Origin: Deferribacteraceae bacterium
GTDB taxonomy: Bacteria > Chrysiogenota > Deferribacteres > Deferribacterales > JAISNW01
Direction of reading: 5' to 3'
Assembly: GCA_031276055.1 (NCBI GenBank)
Contig: JAISNW010000207.1
Coordinates: 1-5,707 of the forward strand
Length of the DNA stretch: 5,707 bases
The first letter of the stretch is position 1, and every line of letters starts with the position of its first letter. Below, one piece after another: positions 1 through 5,626 of this stretch. A model generated the notes under the pieces. The model worked only from the letters and a program-made list of their open reading frames with translations, was not told the origin of the DNA and made no database searches. Made by a program: the position numbers and the translations under genes.

Positions 1-957
1 CTCGGCATAGCTCTTTGAGAATACATGCGTTCCATCCTGTTTTGCAACAAAATATATGAAATCAGTTTTTGTTGGGTTTGCAACCGCTGTTAGAGCGATA
101 ACTGAAGGGTTGGAGATAGGGGTGGGAGGGAGTCCGTTATGAGTATATGTGTTAAAGCGGTTCTCTCTATCTTGCAAATCTCTCTTTGAAATAGTTCCAT
201 CATAACTCTCATACTTACCGTATATTATTGTGGGATCAGCCTGCATGCGCATCCGTTTTTTCATTCGATTTATAAAAACTGCAGCCACAAACGGGGCTTC
301 GCTTTCAATATAGGTTTCCTTCTGAACTATTGAGGCTATTATCAAAGCATCATAAAAAGAGAGTCCGTTTCTCTTTACGAGCGGTTCGAAGTTCTCAGGC
401 AGCGTTCTAAAGAACTCTTCCACAAGTGTTTTAGCTATCTGTTCAGATGATAAGTTTTTGGCGAAGAAGTATGTGCCAGGCGCTAAAAACCCCTCTAGGC
501 TTTCGTAACTAACCCCCGATAACTTTTCAACAACCTTTCTATCCTTAAATGTTGAGAGCATCTCACTCCTTGAGGATATTCCAGCAGCTTCGAGGGCGGC
601 TGCTATATCATACATATTGTAACCCTCTGGAATGGTCAGCTTTAGAAGGTTCTGTTTGCCTGTGATGATGTTTGAGAGGAGTTCTCCTATGGTGATGTTG
701 TCTGCAATATATTCACCGAAATGGACCTTTTTGTCGTAGCCTTTCATTATTAGATAGCTTTTAAGGGCAAAGGGCGGGTTGTGTTCTAAAAAAACCTTAT
801 TGTAAAAAGAGTAAAAACTCTCCCCTTTCTCAATAGAGTATTCGCCTAAAACCATAGTATTATCAAGATAGCTTGCACACCTATACAACCACCCTCCCGC
901 TGTTAGAGCGCATAGGAGAATAAGAGCTGCAAAAGAGAATAATATACTTTTAACCAT
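1..957 (-). CDS. mltG: Endolytic murein transglycosylase MltG (YceG-like), 3' end outside window
   Basis: This is an inner-membrane lytic transglycosylase of the MltG/YceG family. In the known family it cuts nascent peptidoglycan glycan strands in the periplasm to end their polymerisation, leaving 1,6-anhydroMurNAc ends. The 319 visible codons are open to the window edge. Residues 4-24 form a single N-terminal membrane anchor. A LysM-like subdomain follows at about 36-105, with IPEGYNMYDIA at 109-119. The catalytic core shows GFLAPGTYFF (156-165), ASIVQKET (208-215) with the presumed catalytic Glu at 214, QADPTIIYG (239-247), a NTYTHNGLPPTPISNPS block (269-285) and YFVAKQDGTHVFS near the edge. 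E. coli MltG is about 340 residues, so only a short C-terminal tail should be missing. The ATG at 955-957 has no Shine-Dalgarno sequence but sits five bases after a -10 box, so translation may be leaderless. The family call is very secure. Confidence 0.96.
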   Translation of the reverse strand, partial: MVKSILFSFAALILLCALTAGGWLYRCASYLDNTMVLGEYSIEKGESFYSFYNKVFLEHNPPFALKSYLIMKGYDKKVHFGEYIADNITIGELLSNIITGKQNLLKLTIPEGYNMYDIAAALEAAGISSRSEMLSTFKDRKVVEKLSGVSYESLEGFLAPGTYFFAKNLSSEQIAKTLVEEFFRTLPENFEPLVKRNGLSFYDALIIASIVQKETYIESEAPFVAAVFINRMKKRMRMQADPTIIYGKYESYDGTISKRDLQDRENRFNTYTHNGLPPTPISNPSVIALTAVANPTKTDFIYFVAKQDGTHVFSKSYAE

Positions 958-962
958 GCCGC

Positions 963-991
963 ATAATACCACAGGATCAAAAAATAGGCAA
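963..991 (-). promoter_or_regulatory. Predicted sigma-70-type promoter of mltG, leaderless
   Basis: On the minus strand, TTGCCT (991-986) and TATTAT (968-963) are separated by exactly 17 bases. The -10 box matches the consensus at five of six positions. The expected transcription start falls at about 955-958, on the ATG itself, so the message would have essentially no 5' leader. This agrees with the absence of a ribosome binding site. It is a prediction from sequence only. Confidence 0.5.
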
Positions 992-1039
992 GTTCAACGC
1001 ATTCAGCGTAAATAAATTAAGGAGATCGGCTATTTCAAC

Positions 1040-1072
1040 AACTTTCGATGCCAATTTGCGGGGCAGAAAGCT
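1040..1072 (-). terminator. Stem-loop just after the pilin-like gene, possible terminator or 3' stabiliser
   Basis: Four bases past the stop codon of the pilin-like gene, the minus-strand transcript can fold AGCTTTC-TGCC against GGCA-(UC bulge)-GAAAGUU. This gives 11 pairs, one a G-U wobble, with a nine-base loop. In the plus-strand transcript the wobble becomes an A-C mismatch, so the hairpin favours minus-strand RNA. No strong U-run follows (GUUGAAAUAG), so it is not a textbook Rho-independent terminator. It may act as a weak terminator or protect the 3' end. Confidence 0.3.
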
Positions 1073-1075
1073 CTT

Positions 1076-1732
1076 TTAGTATATCTTATAGCCGTAGGGG
1101 GTGTGCAGGGTAACATTGTCATCCTCTAGGCTTAGACAGTTCTCAAAAGAAGAGTCGTTATCTGCCAACGGAGCGGGGATGCTTCCATAGTCAAACAACC
1201 TTCCGCTGCCGCCTTGATAGCTCAAGTCGTCTAACATATTCTCTATAGAACAGCTTAAAATATCGCTGACGTAGACGCTTGCGAGTAATGGACCTGAGAA
1301 GTTGTCCGCAACAGTTGTCACACATATATTTGAAAGACCCGGCGCATAATTTTGAGCCTTATCCCACTTTAATATTGCAGGTTTGCCTATTTCGGCGGGG
1401 GTATCAACAACGGAGGCGCAGCCGACAAAATTCCAGCGGACGTTGGGATCGTCTTTATAGTCAGTATTAAGGTCTATCTCGTTGAGATAGTTGTGCTCAA
1501 TCAACAACTTTTTATCAAGAACGAGCGAATCTGCAACTATAGCGGAGGGCAGAGCGCCCATGCGCCCAACATAAGCGGAGAGAGCTGTTTGAAACTTTTC
1601 CAGCTTTCGCACCTCGCTTCTTATACGGGCGCTGTCTATAAGGGTTCCCCCTTTCACAGCTAAACCGAGAATCAAGCCAATGATTAACAGCACAATGGCA
1701 AGTTCTACAAGCGTAAAACCTTTTCTGCCCAT
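1076..1732 (-). CDS. Type IV pilin / type II pseudopilin-like protein with N-terminal methylation motif
   Basis: This 218-residue prepilin-like protein begins MGRKG|FTLVEL, the class III signal cut by prepilin peptidase (PilD/GspO) after Gly5. Phe6 would become the N-methylated first residue, and Glu10 is the conserved Glu+5. Residues 6-26 are the hydrophobic assembly helix. Residues 30-60 continue as an amphipathic helix, followed by GALP at 59-62, a common pilin transition. The globular part has four cysteines (105, 137, 161, 199), enough for two disulfides, and ends in TPYGYKIY. An in-frame ATG at 1799-1801 would add 23 residues. I chose 1732 because GGAGGAG stands just upstream and because the pilin leader must be short. 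No pilus or secretion genes lie nearby, and the gene has its own promoter. It could be a major pilin, a minor pilin or a pseudopilin; the sequence does not decide this. Confidence 0.88.
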   Translation of the reverse strand: MGRKGFTLVELAIVLLIIGLILGLAVKGGTLIDSARIRSEVRKLEKFQTALSAYVGRMGALPSAIVADSLVLDKKLLIEHNYLNEIDLNTDYKDDPNVRWNFVGCASVVDTPAEIGKPAILKWDKAQNYAPGLSNICVTTVADNFSGPLLASVYVSDILSCSIENMLDDLSYQGGSGRLFDYGSIPAPLADNDSSFENCLSLEDDNVTLHTPYGYKIY

Positions 1733-1735
1733 AAT

Positions 1736-1742
1736 CTCCTCC
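1736..1742 (-). promoter_or_regulatory. Strong Shine-Dalgarno that fixes the pilin start
   Basis: GGAGGAG on the minus strand lies immediately before ATT-ATG, with five bases between GGAGG and the ATG at 1730-1732. It is the strongest ribosome binding site in the window and rules out the longer in-frame start at 1801. Confidence 0.85.
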
Positions 1743-1755
1743 GCAAACTCCCAAT

Positions 1756-1784
1756 ATTCTAACAGAGGGTGAACTAATAAGCAA
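1756..1784 (-). promoter_or_regulatory. Predicted promoter of the pilin-like gene
   Basis: The minus strand carries TTGCTT (1784-1779), a 17-base spacer and TAGAAT (1761-1756), five of six to the -10 consensus. Transcription would start near 1749, giving a leader of about 17 bases that holds the GGAGGAG site. This implies that the gene is transcribed apart from murI, which ends 60 bases upstream of the -35 box. Confidence 0.5.
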
Positions 1785-1843
1785 GTGAAAAATATTCCCA
1801 CTCTAACCGCTAAAAAACGCCCTAAACAACTCCGTTGCAGGTG

Positions 1844-2602
1844 TTAAGAGAGAGCCGCCTTTTTAAGAGGGATGCCTCCTACCAACCTTGTCTTCAAGCT
1901 CTCCGTTGAGCCGCCCCCTGCATCTGTTACCATTATGATCCGCCTGCCGTTTTCTACTTTCGCGTCAATGCGGGGGATAAGTTTCTTTGTGCTGTCTGTC
2001 ACCGATAGGTGCGGGTATATCTCTCTGATTAGCGGAGCAAGGAGGGGGTAGTGGGTGCAGCCTAAAATTAGAGTATCAATCCCTTTATCTATTAAGGGCT
2101 CAAGATACATCTTTATAGCAAGCTGGGGAATCTCGCCTTCTAAAATCCCTTCTTCCACAAGGGCAGCAAGAAGAGGGCACGCTGCCTGAAAAACAGCTGT
2201 TGCCCCCGATAGGCGCGCCACCGCCTGTTTATACGCTCCGCTTGATATGGTGGCGAGAGTGCCTATAACGCCGATGCGGTTATTCTTAGTCAATTCCACC
2301 GCACTTTCTGCGCCCGGCGCAATTACCCCAAATGTTGGGACGTTAAACTCTCTCTCGATGGCTTCAAGAGCGCAGCTTGAAATAGTGTTGCAGGCTGCTA
2401 CCAGTTGATCTGTATGATAGTTCTCTGTGAGATAGCGGGCAAGTTCAAGGGCGTATTGAATAATAATCTCTTTAGAGCGCGCGCCGTAAGGCACCCTTGC
2501 TGTATCGCCAAGATATATAAAATCAGTATCAGGCAAAGCCCTTATAAGCTCTCGGTATACTGTAAGCCCGCCTACTCCGGAGTCAAAAACCCCTACAGGC
2601 AT
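1844..2602 (-). CDS. murI: Glutamate racemase MurI
   Basis: This cytoplasmic, cofactor-independent enzyme interconverts L- and D-glutamate and so supplies D-Glu for the peptidoglycan stem peptide. The 252-residue protein has normal family length. Diagnostic motifs are all present: GVFDSGVGGLTV at 4-15 with Asp7/Ser8, YLGDTARVPYG at 30-40, AACNT at 69-73 with catalytic Cys71, the EEG motif near Glu151, and ILGCTHYPLL at 179-188 with the second catalytic Cys182 and His184. A minor deviation is CNTISS where CNTAS is usual. The C-terminal stretch (about 205-252) is rather basic and less typical. The ATG at 2602 gives the expected MPVGVFDSG start; only a weak purine-rich AAGAAGATAAAG precedes it. 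The gene is divergent from the macro-domain gene and followed by the pilin-like gene, with no clear terminator between. Confidence 0.97.
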   Translation of the reverse strand: MPVGVFDSGVGGLTVYRELIRALPDTDFIYLGDTARVPYGARSKEIIIQYALELARYLTENYHTDQLVAACNTISSCALEAIEREFNVPTFGVIAPGAESAVELTKNNRIGVIGTLATISSGAYKQAVARLSGATAVFQAACPLLAALVEEGILEGEIPQLAIKMYLEPLIDKGIDTLILGCTHYPLLAPLIREIYPHLSVTDSTKKLIPRIDAKVENGRRIIMVTDAGGGSTESLKTRLVGGIPLKKAALS

Positions 2603-2636
2603 AACTTTATCTTCTTATAATTAGCCATATCGCTAA

Positions 2637-2665
2637 AGGATAGCTGATTTTAACCGCTGCGTCAA
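2637..2665 (-). promoter_or_regulatory. Predicted promoter of murI
   Basis: On the minus strand, TTGACG (2665-2660, five of six to the -35 consensus) and TATCCT (2642-2637, four of six) are 17 bases apart. Transcription would begin near 2630, leaving a leader of about 28 bases. A weaker alternative -10 box, TATAAG, lies closer to the gene but has no good -35 partner. Confidence 0.45.
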
Positions 2666-2700
2666 AGGAAATTCAACAGCGGGGGCTCTAAGAAAATAAT

Positions 2701-2729
2701 TTGATAAAAGAGCGTAAAAAGCATATTAT
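2701..2729 (+). promoter_or_regulatory. Predicted promoter of the macro-domain gene, leaderless
   Basis: TTGATA (2701-2706), a 17-base spacer and TATTAT (2724-2729) form a good sigma-70-type promoter. The start site is expected near 2736, about two bases before the ATG at 2738. The intervening ACTCTATT holds no Shine-Dalgarno sequence, so the transcript is predicted to be leaderless. It diverges from the murI promoter, with 35 bases between the two -35 boxes. Confidence 0.5.
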
Positions 2730-2737
2730 ACTCTATT

Positions 2738-3211
2738 ATGGATAAACAGATCATCTATGTAAGAGGCGATGCGTTGTCTCCTATGGCTAAAGGGATTAAG
2801 ATAATAGCGCATATCTGCAATGATGCTGGAGGTTGGGGAAAGGGGTTCGTCTTAGCGATCTCAAAAAAGTGGGCAGAACCTGAAAAAGAGTATAGAGTTT
2901 GGTATAACTCCAGAGATAACTTTAAGTTGGGCGAAGTGCAGTTTGTTCAGGTAGAGCCGTATATATACATTGCAAATATGATTGGGCAAAAGGGGATAAA
3001 AGCAGGGAGCGGCGCTCCGCCGATAAGGTATCCTGCGGTTGAAGCATCTCTTGCAAAAGTTGCAGAAAAGGCGGTTGAATTAGGCGCTGCTGTGCATATG
3101 CCGAGGATAGGCTGTGGGCTTGCGGGAGGCAGGTGGGAGCAGATAGAACCATTGATAAACAGAACTTTGATCAATAAAGGGATAGATGTGTATGTGTATG
3201 ATTATAATTAA
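2738..3211 (+). CDS. Macro-domain (ADP-ribose-binding) protein
   Basis: A single-domain 157-residue macro protein of the compact bacterial type. Members of this superfamily bind ADP-ribose or its derivatives. Many remove ADP-ribose from proteins or nucleic acids, or hydrolyse ADP-ribose-1''-phosphate or O-acetyl-ADP-ribose. Visible elements are YVRGDAL (7-13) at the adenine-binding start, IAHICND (23-29), the glycine-rich loop GGWGKGFVLAISKKW (31-45), and the phosphate-binding loop MPRIGCGLAGGRWEQI (121-136). There is no signal peptide or membrane segment, so it is cytoplasmic. Its start matches the family's usual N-terminus and follows a close promoter without a ribosome binding site. The receptor gene starts 23 bases downstream on the same strand, so the two may share a transcript. 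No ADP-ribosyltransferase or NAD-metabolism gene is visible to indicate its physiological substrate. Confidence 0.92.
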   Translation: MDKQIIYVRGDALSPMAKGIKIIAHICNDAGGWGKGFVLAISKKWAEPEKEYRVWYNSRDNFKLGEVQFVQVEPYIYIANMIGQKGIKAGSGAPPIRYPAVEASLAKVAEKAVELGAAVHMPRIGCGLAGGRWEQIEPLINRTLINKGIDVYVYDYN

Positions 3212-3234
3212 CTATCTTTTTTAGGCAGTATTTC

Positions 3235-4704
3235 ATGAGATTCACCATTTCTTTTAAGGTTATACTAGGCATTTCAGCGGTTGCGGTCAGCGCGGCGGGC
3301 GCTGTTATATACCTTATAATTCTTATAAACGTTCACTCATCAGAGGCGAGGCTCTTAAACGAAACCCTTCTGCCTATTGCATCCCGCTTTGAACAGCTTA
3401 CAGAATATTCCAAAGAGCTATTCATATATCAACGCGAATATATAGACAAAGCCAGCGTTGAGAGCCTTAAAAGCTATACGGATGGGTTGCCTAAGCTCAT
3501 AGAGCTCTTTGATAAAGAGAAAGATGCACTCAATGCGCAGGGCGGCGAAGCCCTTCAGAAGAGCCTTAATGCTTATGTTGCAGCGGCAGAAAGCGTAAAT
3601 CAACTGTATCAGAGCATATTTACATTGCAGGAGCGGCTTATGGCAGCCTCCACCCTACTGCTTGAAAACTCTGATATAATATATTACCGTTATTTTGATT
3701 TTATCCTTGAAGATGTTGAGAATAAACGCCCCTCAAAAGCTGAAACGATGCAGGTGATAGACCATACAGGGATGCTTGTGGATAACCCTAACTACTATCA
3801 GTTGGCATTGCAGGAGCTCACTCTGAACTTCTCTGAAGAAAGAGCGGCTGAGCTTAGAGAGCTTTTAACGGATATGGATGATAGGTTGAAACAGCTAGCC
3901 GTGCTCCTTAGCGGAGAGAGCAGCGCCGAGTATAGCGCCATGAAAACCAGCTTTGAACTCTTGAATTCCCAGAGCGAAGGCTATATTAGCGCACTTAAAA
4001 AGAGCATCCCGCTGAAAGCCGTGCTTATAGAGGCAGAAGGGGCGCTGTCTGATCAATTTGCAGCCGCATTGAACAATATTAACGATGCTATGAAACAGGC
4101 GATGTCTGGAATGCAGACTAACCTTAACGGCGCGCTGAGAGCAACTGTTATTTTAGGGTGTATAATAATCCTCTTAGGGGCTGTTGCTATAGTATTTCTT
4201 AAAACCACCGTTATCCGCAATATTCAAAATTTCAACGCCCTTGTTAGAGAGCTCACAGAAGGAACAGGGGATCTTACAAAGCGAATTGAGATTCATTCAG
4301 GAGATGAACTTGAAGAGCTTGCTCAATATTTCAATACATTTATTGAAAATGTCCAGAATATTGTGCAGAGCGTTTATGACGCCTCAGAGCAGGTGGCGGC
4401 GGGCAATCAACAGCTTTACGCCACCATAGAGCATCTAACAGAGATGCTTACAGACAATACAGGGCAGTTGACATTGCGTGTAGAGGATGTGGAGCTGGTA
4501 AACGAAATATCTAAAAAGAATTCAGAAAACCTTAAAGACAACTTCAATATTATAGCGGAAATAATTGCAGAATCAACAGAAGGGAGCAATCCTTCATATC
4601 AAAATAAGCGTTGGAATCGTCAAGTGCTGTTGTGTCATTTAAAACATCCCATCAAGATTGAGAATAATAGGAGATATAACTACTGGAGGTATTTCATTTT
4701 TTAG
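3235..4704 (+). CDS. Methyl-accepting chemotaxis receptor, truncated in its signalling domain
   Basis: This is an inner-membrane chemoreceptor remnant. Residues 9-32 are TM1. Residues 33-300 form a large, mostly helical extracytoplasmic sensory domain, and 302-323 are TM2. A clear HAMP domain covers about 324-377, with LTEGTGDLTKRI and the conserved DELEELAQYFNTF. The following coiled coil, SEQVAAGNQQLYATIEHL (384-401), continues as receptor-like sequence to about residue 450. The trimer-contact hairpin (normally around [20 protein letters not shown]) that binds CheA and CheW is absent. From about residue 450 the reading runs into an aromatic- and basic-rich tail (QNKRWNRQ to YWRYFIF) encoded by the antisense of a different gene. 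A full receptor would need roughly 200 more residues. It is therefore probably non-functional in canonical chemotaxis. The start ATG has only a weak AGG nine bases upstream. The ligand is unknown. Confidence 0.88.
   Translation: MRFTISFKVILGISAVAVSAAGAVIYLIILINVHSSEARLLNETLLPIASRFEQLTEYSKELFIYQREYIDKASVESLKSYTDGLPKLIELFDKEKDALNAQGGEALQKSLNAYVAAAESVNQLYQSIFTLQERLMAASTLLLENSDIIYYRYFDFILEDVENKRPSKAETMQVIDHTGMLVDNPNYYQLALQELTLNFSEERAAELRELLTDMDDRLKQLAVLLSGESSAEYSAMKTSFELLNSQSEGYISALKKSIPLKAVLIEAEGALSDQFAAALNNINDAMKQAMSGMQTNLNGALRATVILGCIIILLGAVAIVFLKTTVIRNIQNFNALVRELTEGTGDLTKRIEIHSGDELEELAQYFNTFIENVQNIVQSVYDASEQVAAGNQQLYATIEHLTEMLTDNTGQLTLRVEDVELVNEISKKNSENLKDNFNIIAEIIAESTEGSNPSYQNKRWNRQVLLCHLKHPIKIENNRRYNYWRYFIF
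4585..4636. other. Left junction of AT-rich foreign or rearranged segment inside the receptor gene
   Basis: Receptor-like coding on the plus strand fades at about 4585, and minus-strand gene relics are recognisable from 4638 rightwards. The breakpoint must lie in between. I found no obvious terminal inverted repeat or target duplication, but the other end of any inserted element may lie outside or be degraded. The exact base cannot be set without an intact homologous receptor for comparison. Confidence 0.5.
4594..4638 (-). pseudogene. 5' remnant of a third gene of the minus-strand cluster, cut by the junction
   Basis: An ATG at 4636-4638 directly follows the TAA of the Cys-rich gene. The same stop-then-ATG arrangement occurs at the other gene boundary in this cluster. 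The reading is MTQQHLTIPTL and ends in TGA after 14 codons, just where receptor sequence begins. A weak GGGAT lies upstream. I infer that it is the start of a gene whose body was lost when the junction formed. The product is not recognisable, and a chance ATG cannot be excluded. Confidence 0.35.
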
Positions 4705-5063
4705 CTTACCTCCTTCACAATCACACTCACTTTTTAGAGTCTCTAATGCAGAAATTGCAGACGATAGCTCATCAATTTCTCCAAATATACCCTCAAGAGC
4801 TCTCAAAAAATTTACGTAAACTCTGATAATGTCGCTTGATTTAGCTTTTCCACTTTTCTGCAAGTTTTCTGTTTTCTCCCTGGCCTTAAGAAGAAGCTAT
4901 TCAGCCAGCATAAGTTCATACATTTCATTTTTAGCATTTACATCATTGGGCGTAATAGGGGATTAGCCATACGTAATGCAACTTTTTCAATTATTTTCCA
5001 TGCCTCTTCTCAATTTGAATCTTCACAAGTGCAATTCCCATTGCCTTTACATCCGCAGTCCAT
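4639..5063 (-). pseudogene. Decayed gene for a small Cys-rich protein, possibly phage-derived
   Basis: A gene of about 142 codons can be reconstructed across three lesions. It starts with ATG at 5061-5063, preceded by GAGGTGA six bases upstream, and reads MDCGCKGNGNCTCEDSN to an in-frame TGA (5010-5012). It continues as EEAWKIIEKVALRMANP to a probable one-base loss in a C-run (4958-4961 on the plus strand), then resumes as ITPNDVNAKNEMYELMLAE to a TAG (4897-4899), which looks like a mutated CAG. From there it stays open to the TAA at 4639-4641. The last part alone is a 74-codon ORF from 4863. The protein has an N-terminal C-x-C-x5-C-x-C cluster, a mainly helical middle and a CDCEGG motif near the C-terminus, suggesting metal binding or disulfides. 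I do not recognise the family. The abutting neighbours suggest a compact phage-style operon, which is inference. Confidence 0.6.
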
Positions 5064-5531
5064 CTAGTTCACCTCATATAAATTTTCACAAACAGTGCTA
5101 CTCCTTAGTGAGCGTATAATTTTATCTTTAGGTATAATTATCTTTCTTATTTCTGGAGCCGGAGATTTGCGCGTGAAATATCCATTATACATGCTATCCT
5201 TCAATAATTTTAGTGAGGCATTTTTGTTCATTTTTATATATGATTTGTTATGATATAACATCATCCCCCTACAAAAATCAGCGTTCACCGCAATGGTGAG
5301 ATTGTCGCTTTTTGAAAGTTCCTCAAATTGTTTTAAAGCTGTATCATATTCTCTATCTTTAAGGTACAACTGCGCTGAGATCAATCTCGCTTCCTCTGTG
5401 TTCATAGCACTAAGTAACTCTTGTTTACTCATTATTTTATCAAAGATATCACAGTCTGTAAACAGTTTTTCAGGAAACCCTTGAAAGACAAAATTACCGG
5501 AAATAGAGGCTAAACCAAAAGTAACAAACAA
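5064..5531 (-). CDS. TPR/Sel1-like repeat protein, N-terminus uncertain, possibly a fragment
   Basis: This is an open frame of 155 codons read from a TTG at 5531. From about residue 46 it is convincingly helical-repeat-like. AQLYLKDREYDTALKQFEEL (53-72) fits a TPR helix pair. The stretch at about 87-118 (CRGMMLY, then NKNASLKLL and YNGY) fits the Sel1-type spacing of aromatic, Ala and Gly residues. The protein would be a scaffold or adaptor; no catalytic motif is seen. Its TAG (5064-5066) is followed directly by the ATG of the Cys-rich gene, and the last codons contain that gene's GAGGTGA site, so the two were translationally coupled. None of the possible starts (TTG 5531, ATG 5432, ATG 5405) has a ribosome binding site. 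The frame is open back to a TAG at 5544-5546 and beyond it to an ATG at 5681. The true N-terminus is therefore probably lost or interrupted, and the gene may be a pseudogene. Confidence 0.5.
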   Translation of the reverse strand: MFVTFGLASISGNFVFQGFPEKLFTDCDIFDKIMSKQELLSAMNTEEARLISAQLYLKDREYDTALKQFEELSKSDNLTIAVNADFCRGMMLYHNKSYIKMNKNASLKLLKDSMYNGYFTRKSPAPEIRKIIIPKDKIIRSLRSSTVCENLYEVN

Positions 5532-5626
5532 TTGGGCTATACCCTAGAGATCGTGATCGTCCATTGAAGTTAAAGGTGATTTCTCCAACGGAGTGGGAAA
5601 AGATAAGGCGAGAGCGGATAAAATGA
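5525..5626 (+). pseudogene. 3' tail of an unidentified gene lacking its 5' end
   Basis: The plus-strand frame opens after a TAA at 5522-5524 and encodes a basic tail, RDRPLKLKVISPTEWEKIRR, ending at TGA 5624-5626. The frame has no ATG and no ribosome binding site. G+C returns to about 46% here, like the genes at left. The TGA overlaps the next ATG as ATGA, which suggests a genuine gene pair. I infer that the 5' part was removed at the right junction of the AT-rich segment. The product is not recognised. The opposite strand is also open here, so the strand assignment is not certain. Confidence 0.35.

Noticed and set aside
1279..1784. Alternative ORFs overlapping the pilin-like gene on both strands
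   Set aside because: They are shadows of the pilin frame, with no ribosome binding site and no protein-like motif.
1733..1801. In-frame N-terminal extension of the pilin-like gene from an ATG at 1801
   Set aside because: It would put 23 extra residues before the class III signal, it covers the predicted promoter, and the GGAGGAG site clearly serves the ATG at 1732.
1802..1843. Rho-independent terminator after murI
   Set aside because: A T-run (TTTTTT) is present, but the only stem nearby (CAAC-GGA-GTTG) has four pairs and is separated from it by several bases.
2405..2620. Plus-strand ORF antisense to the murI start
   Set aside because: It covers the conserved N-terminal part of MurI and has no independent support.
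2617..2655. Possible hairpin in the murI leader as a riboswitch or attenuator
   Set aside because: Only a few pairs with a bulge can be drawn (AGC/GCT, TATC/GATA), the predicted leader is about 28 bases, and no known riboswitch core is visible.
2922..3174. Antisense ORFs across the macro-domain gene
   Set aside because: They lie within a well-recognised gene on the plus strand and show no family resemblance or initiation signals.
3203..3208. Perfect TATAAT as a separate promoter for the receptor gene
   Set aside because: It lies within the last codons of the macro-domain gene (Tyr-Asp-Tyr-Asn), and no -35 box or extended -10 is found at proper spacing. No flagellar sigma-28 type site was seen either.
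5010..5012. TGA inside the Cys-rich gene as a selenocysteine codon
   Set aside because: A separate frameshift and a TAG in the same gene show general decay, and I did not identify a SECIS-like hairpin after the TGA.
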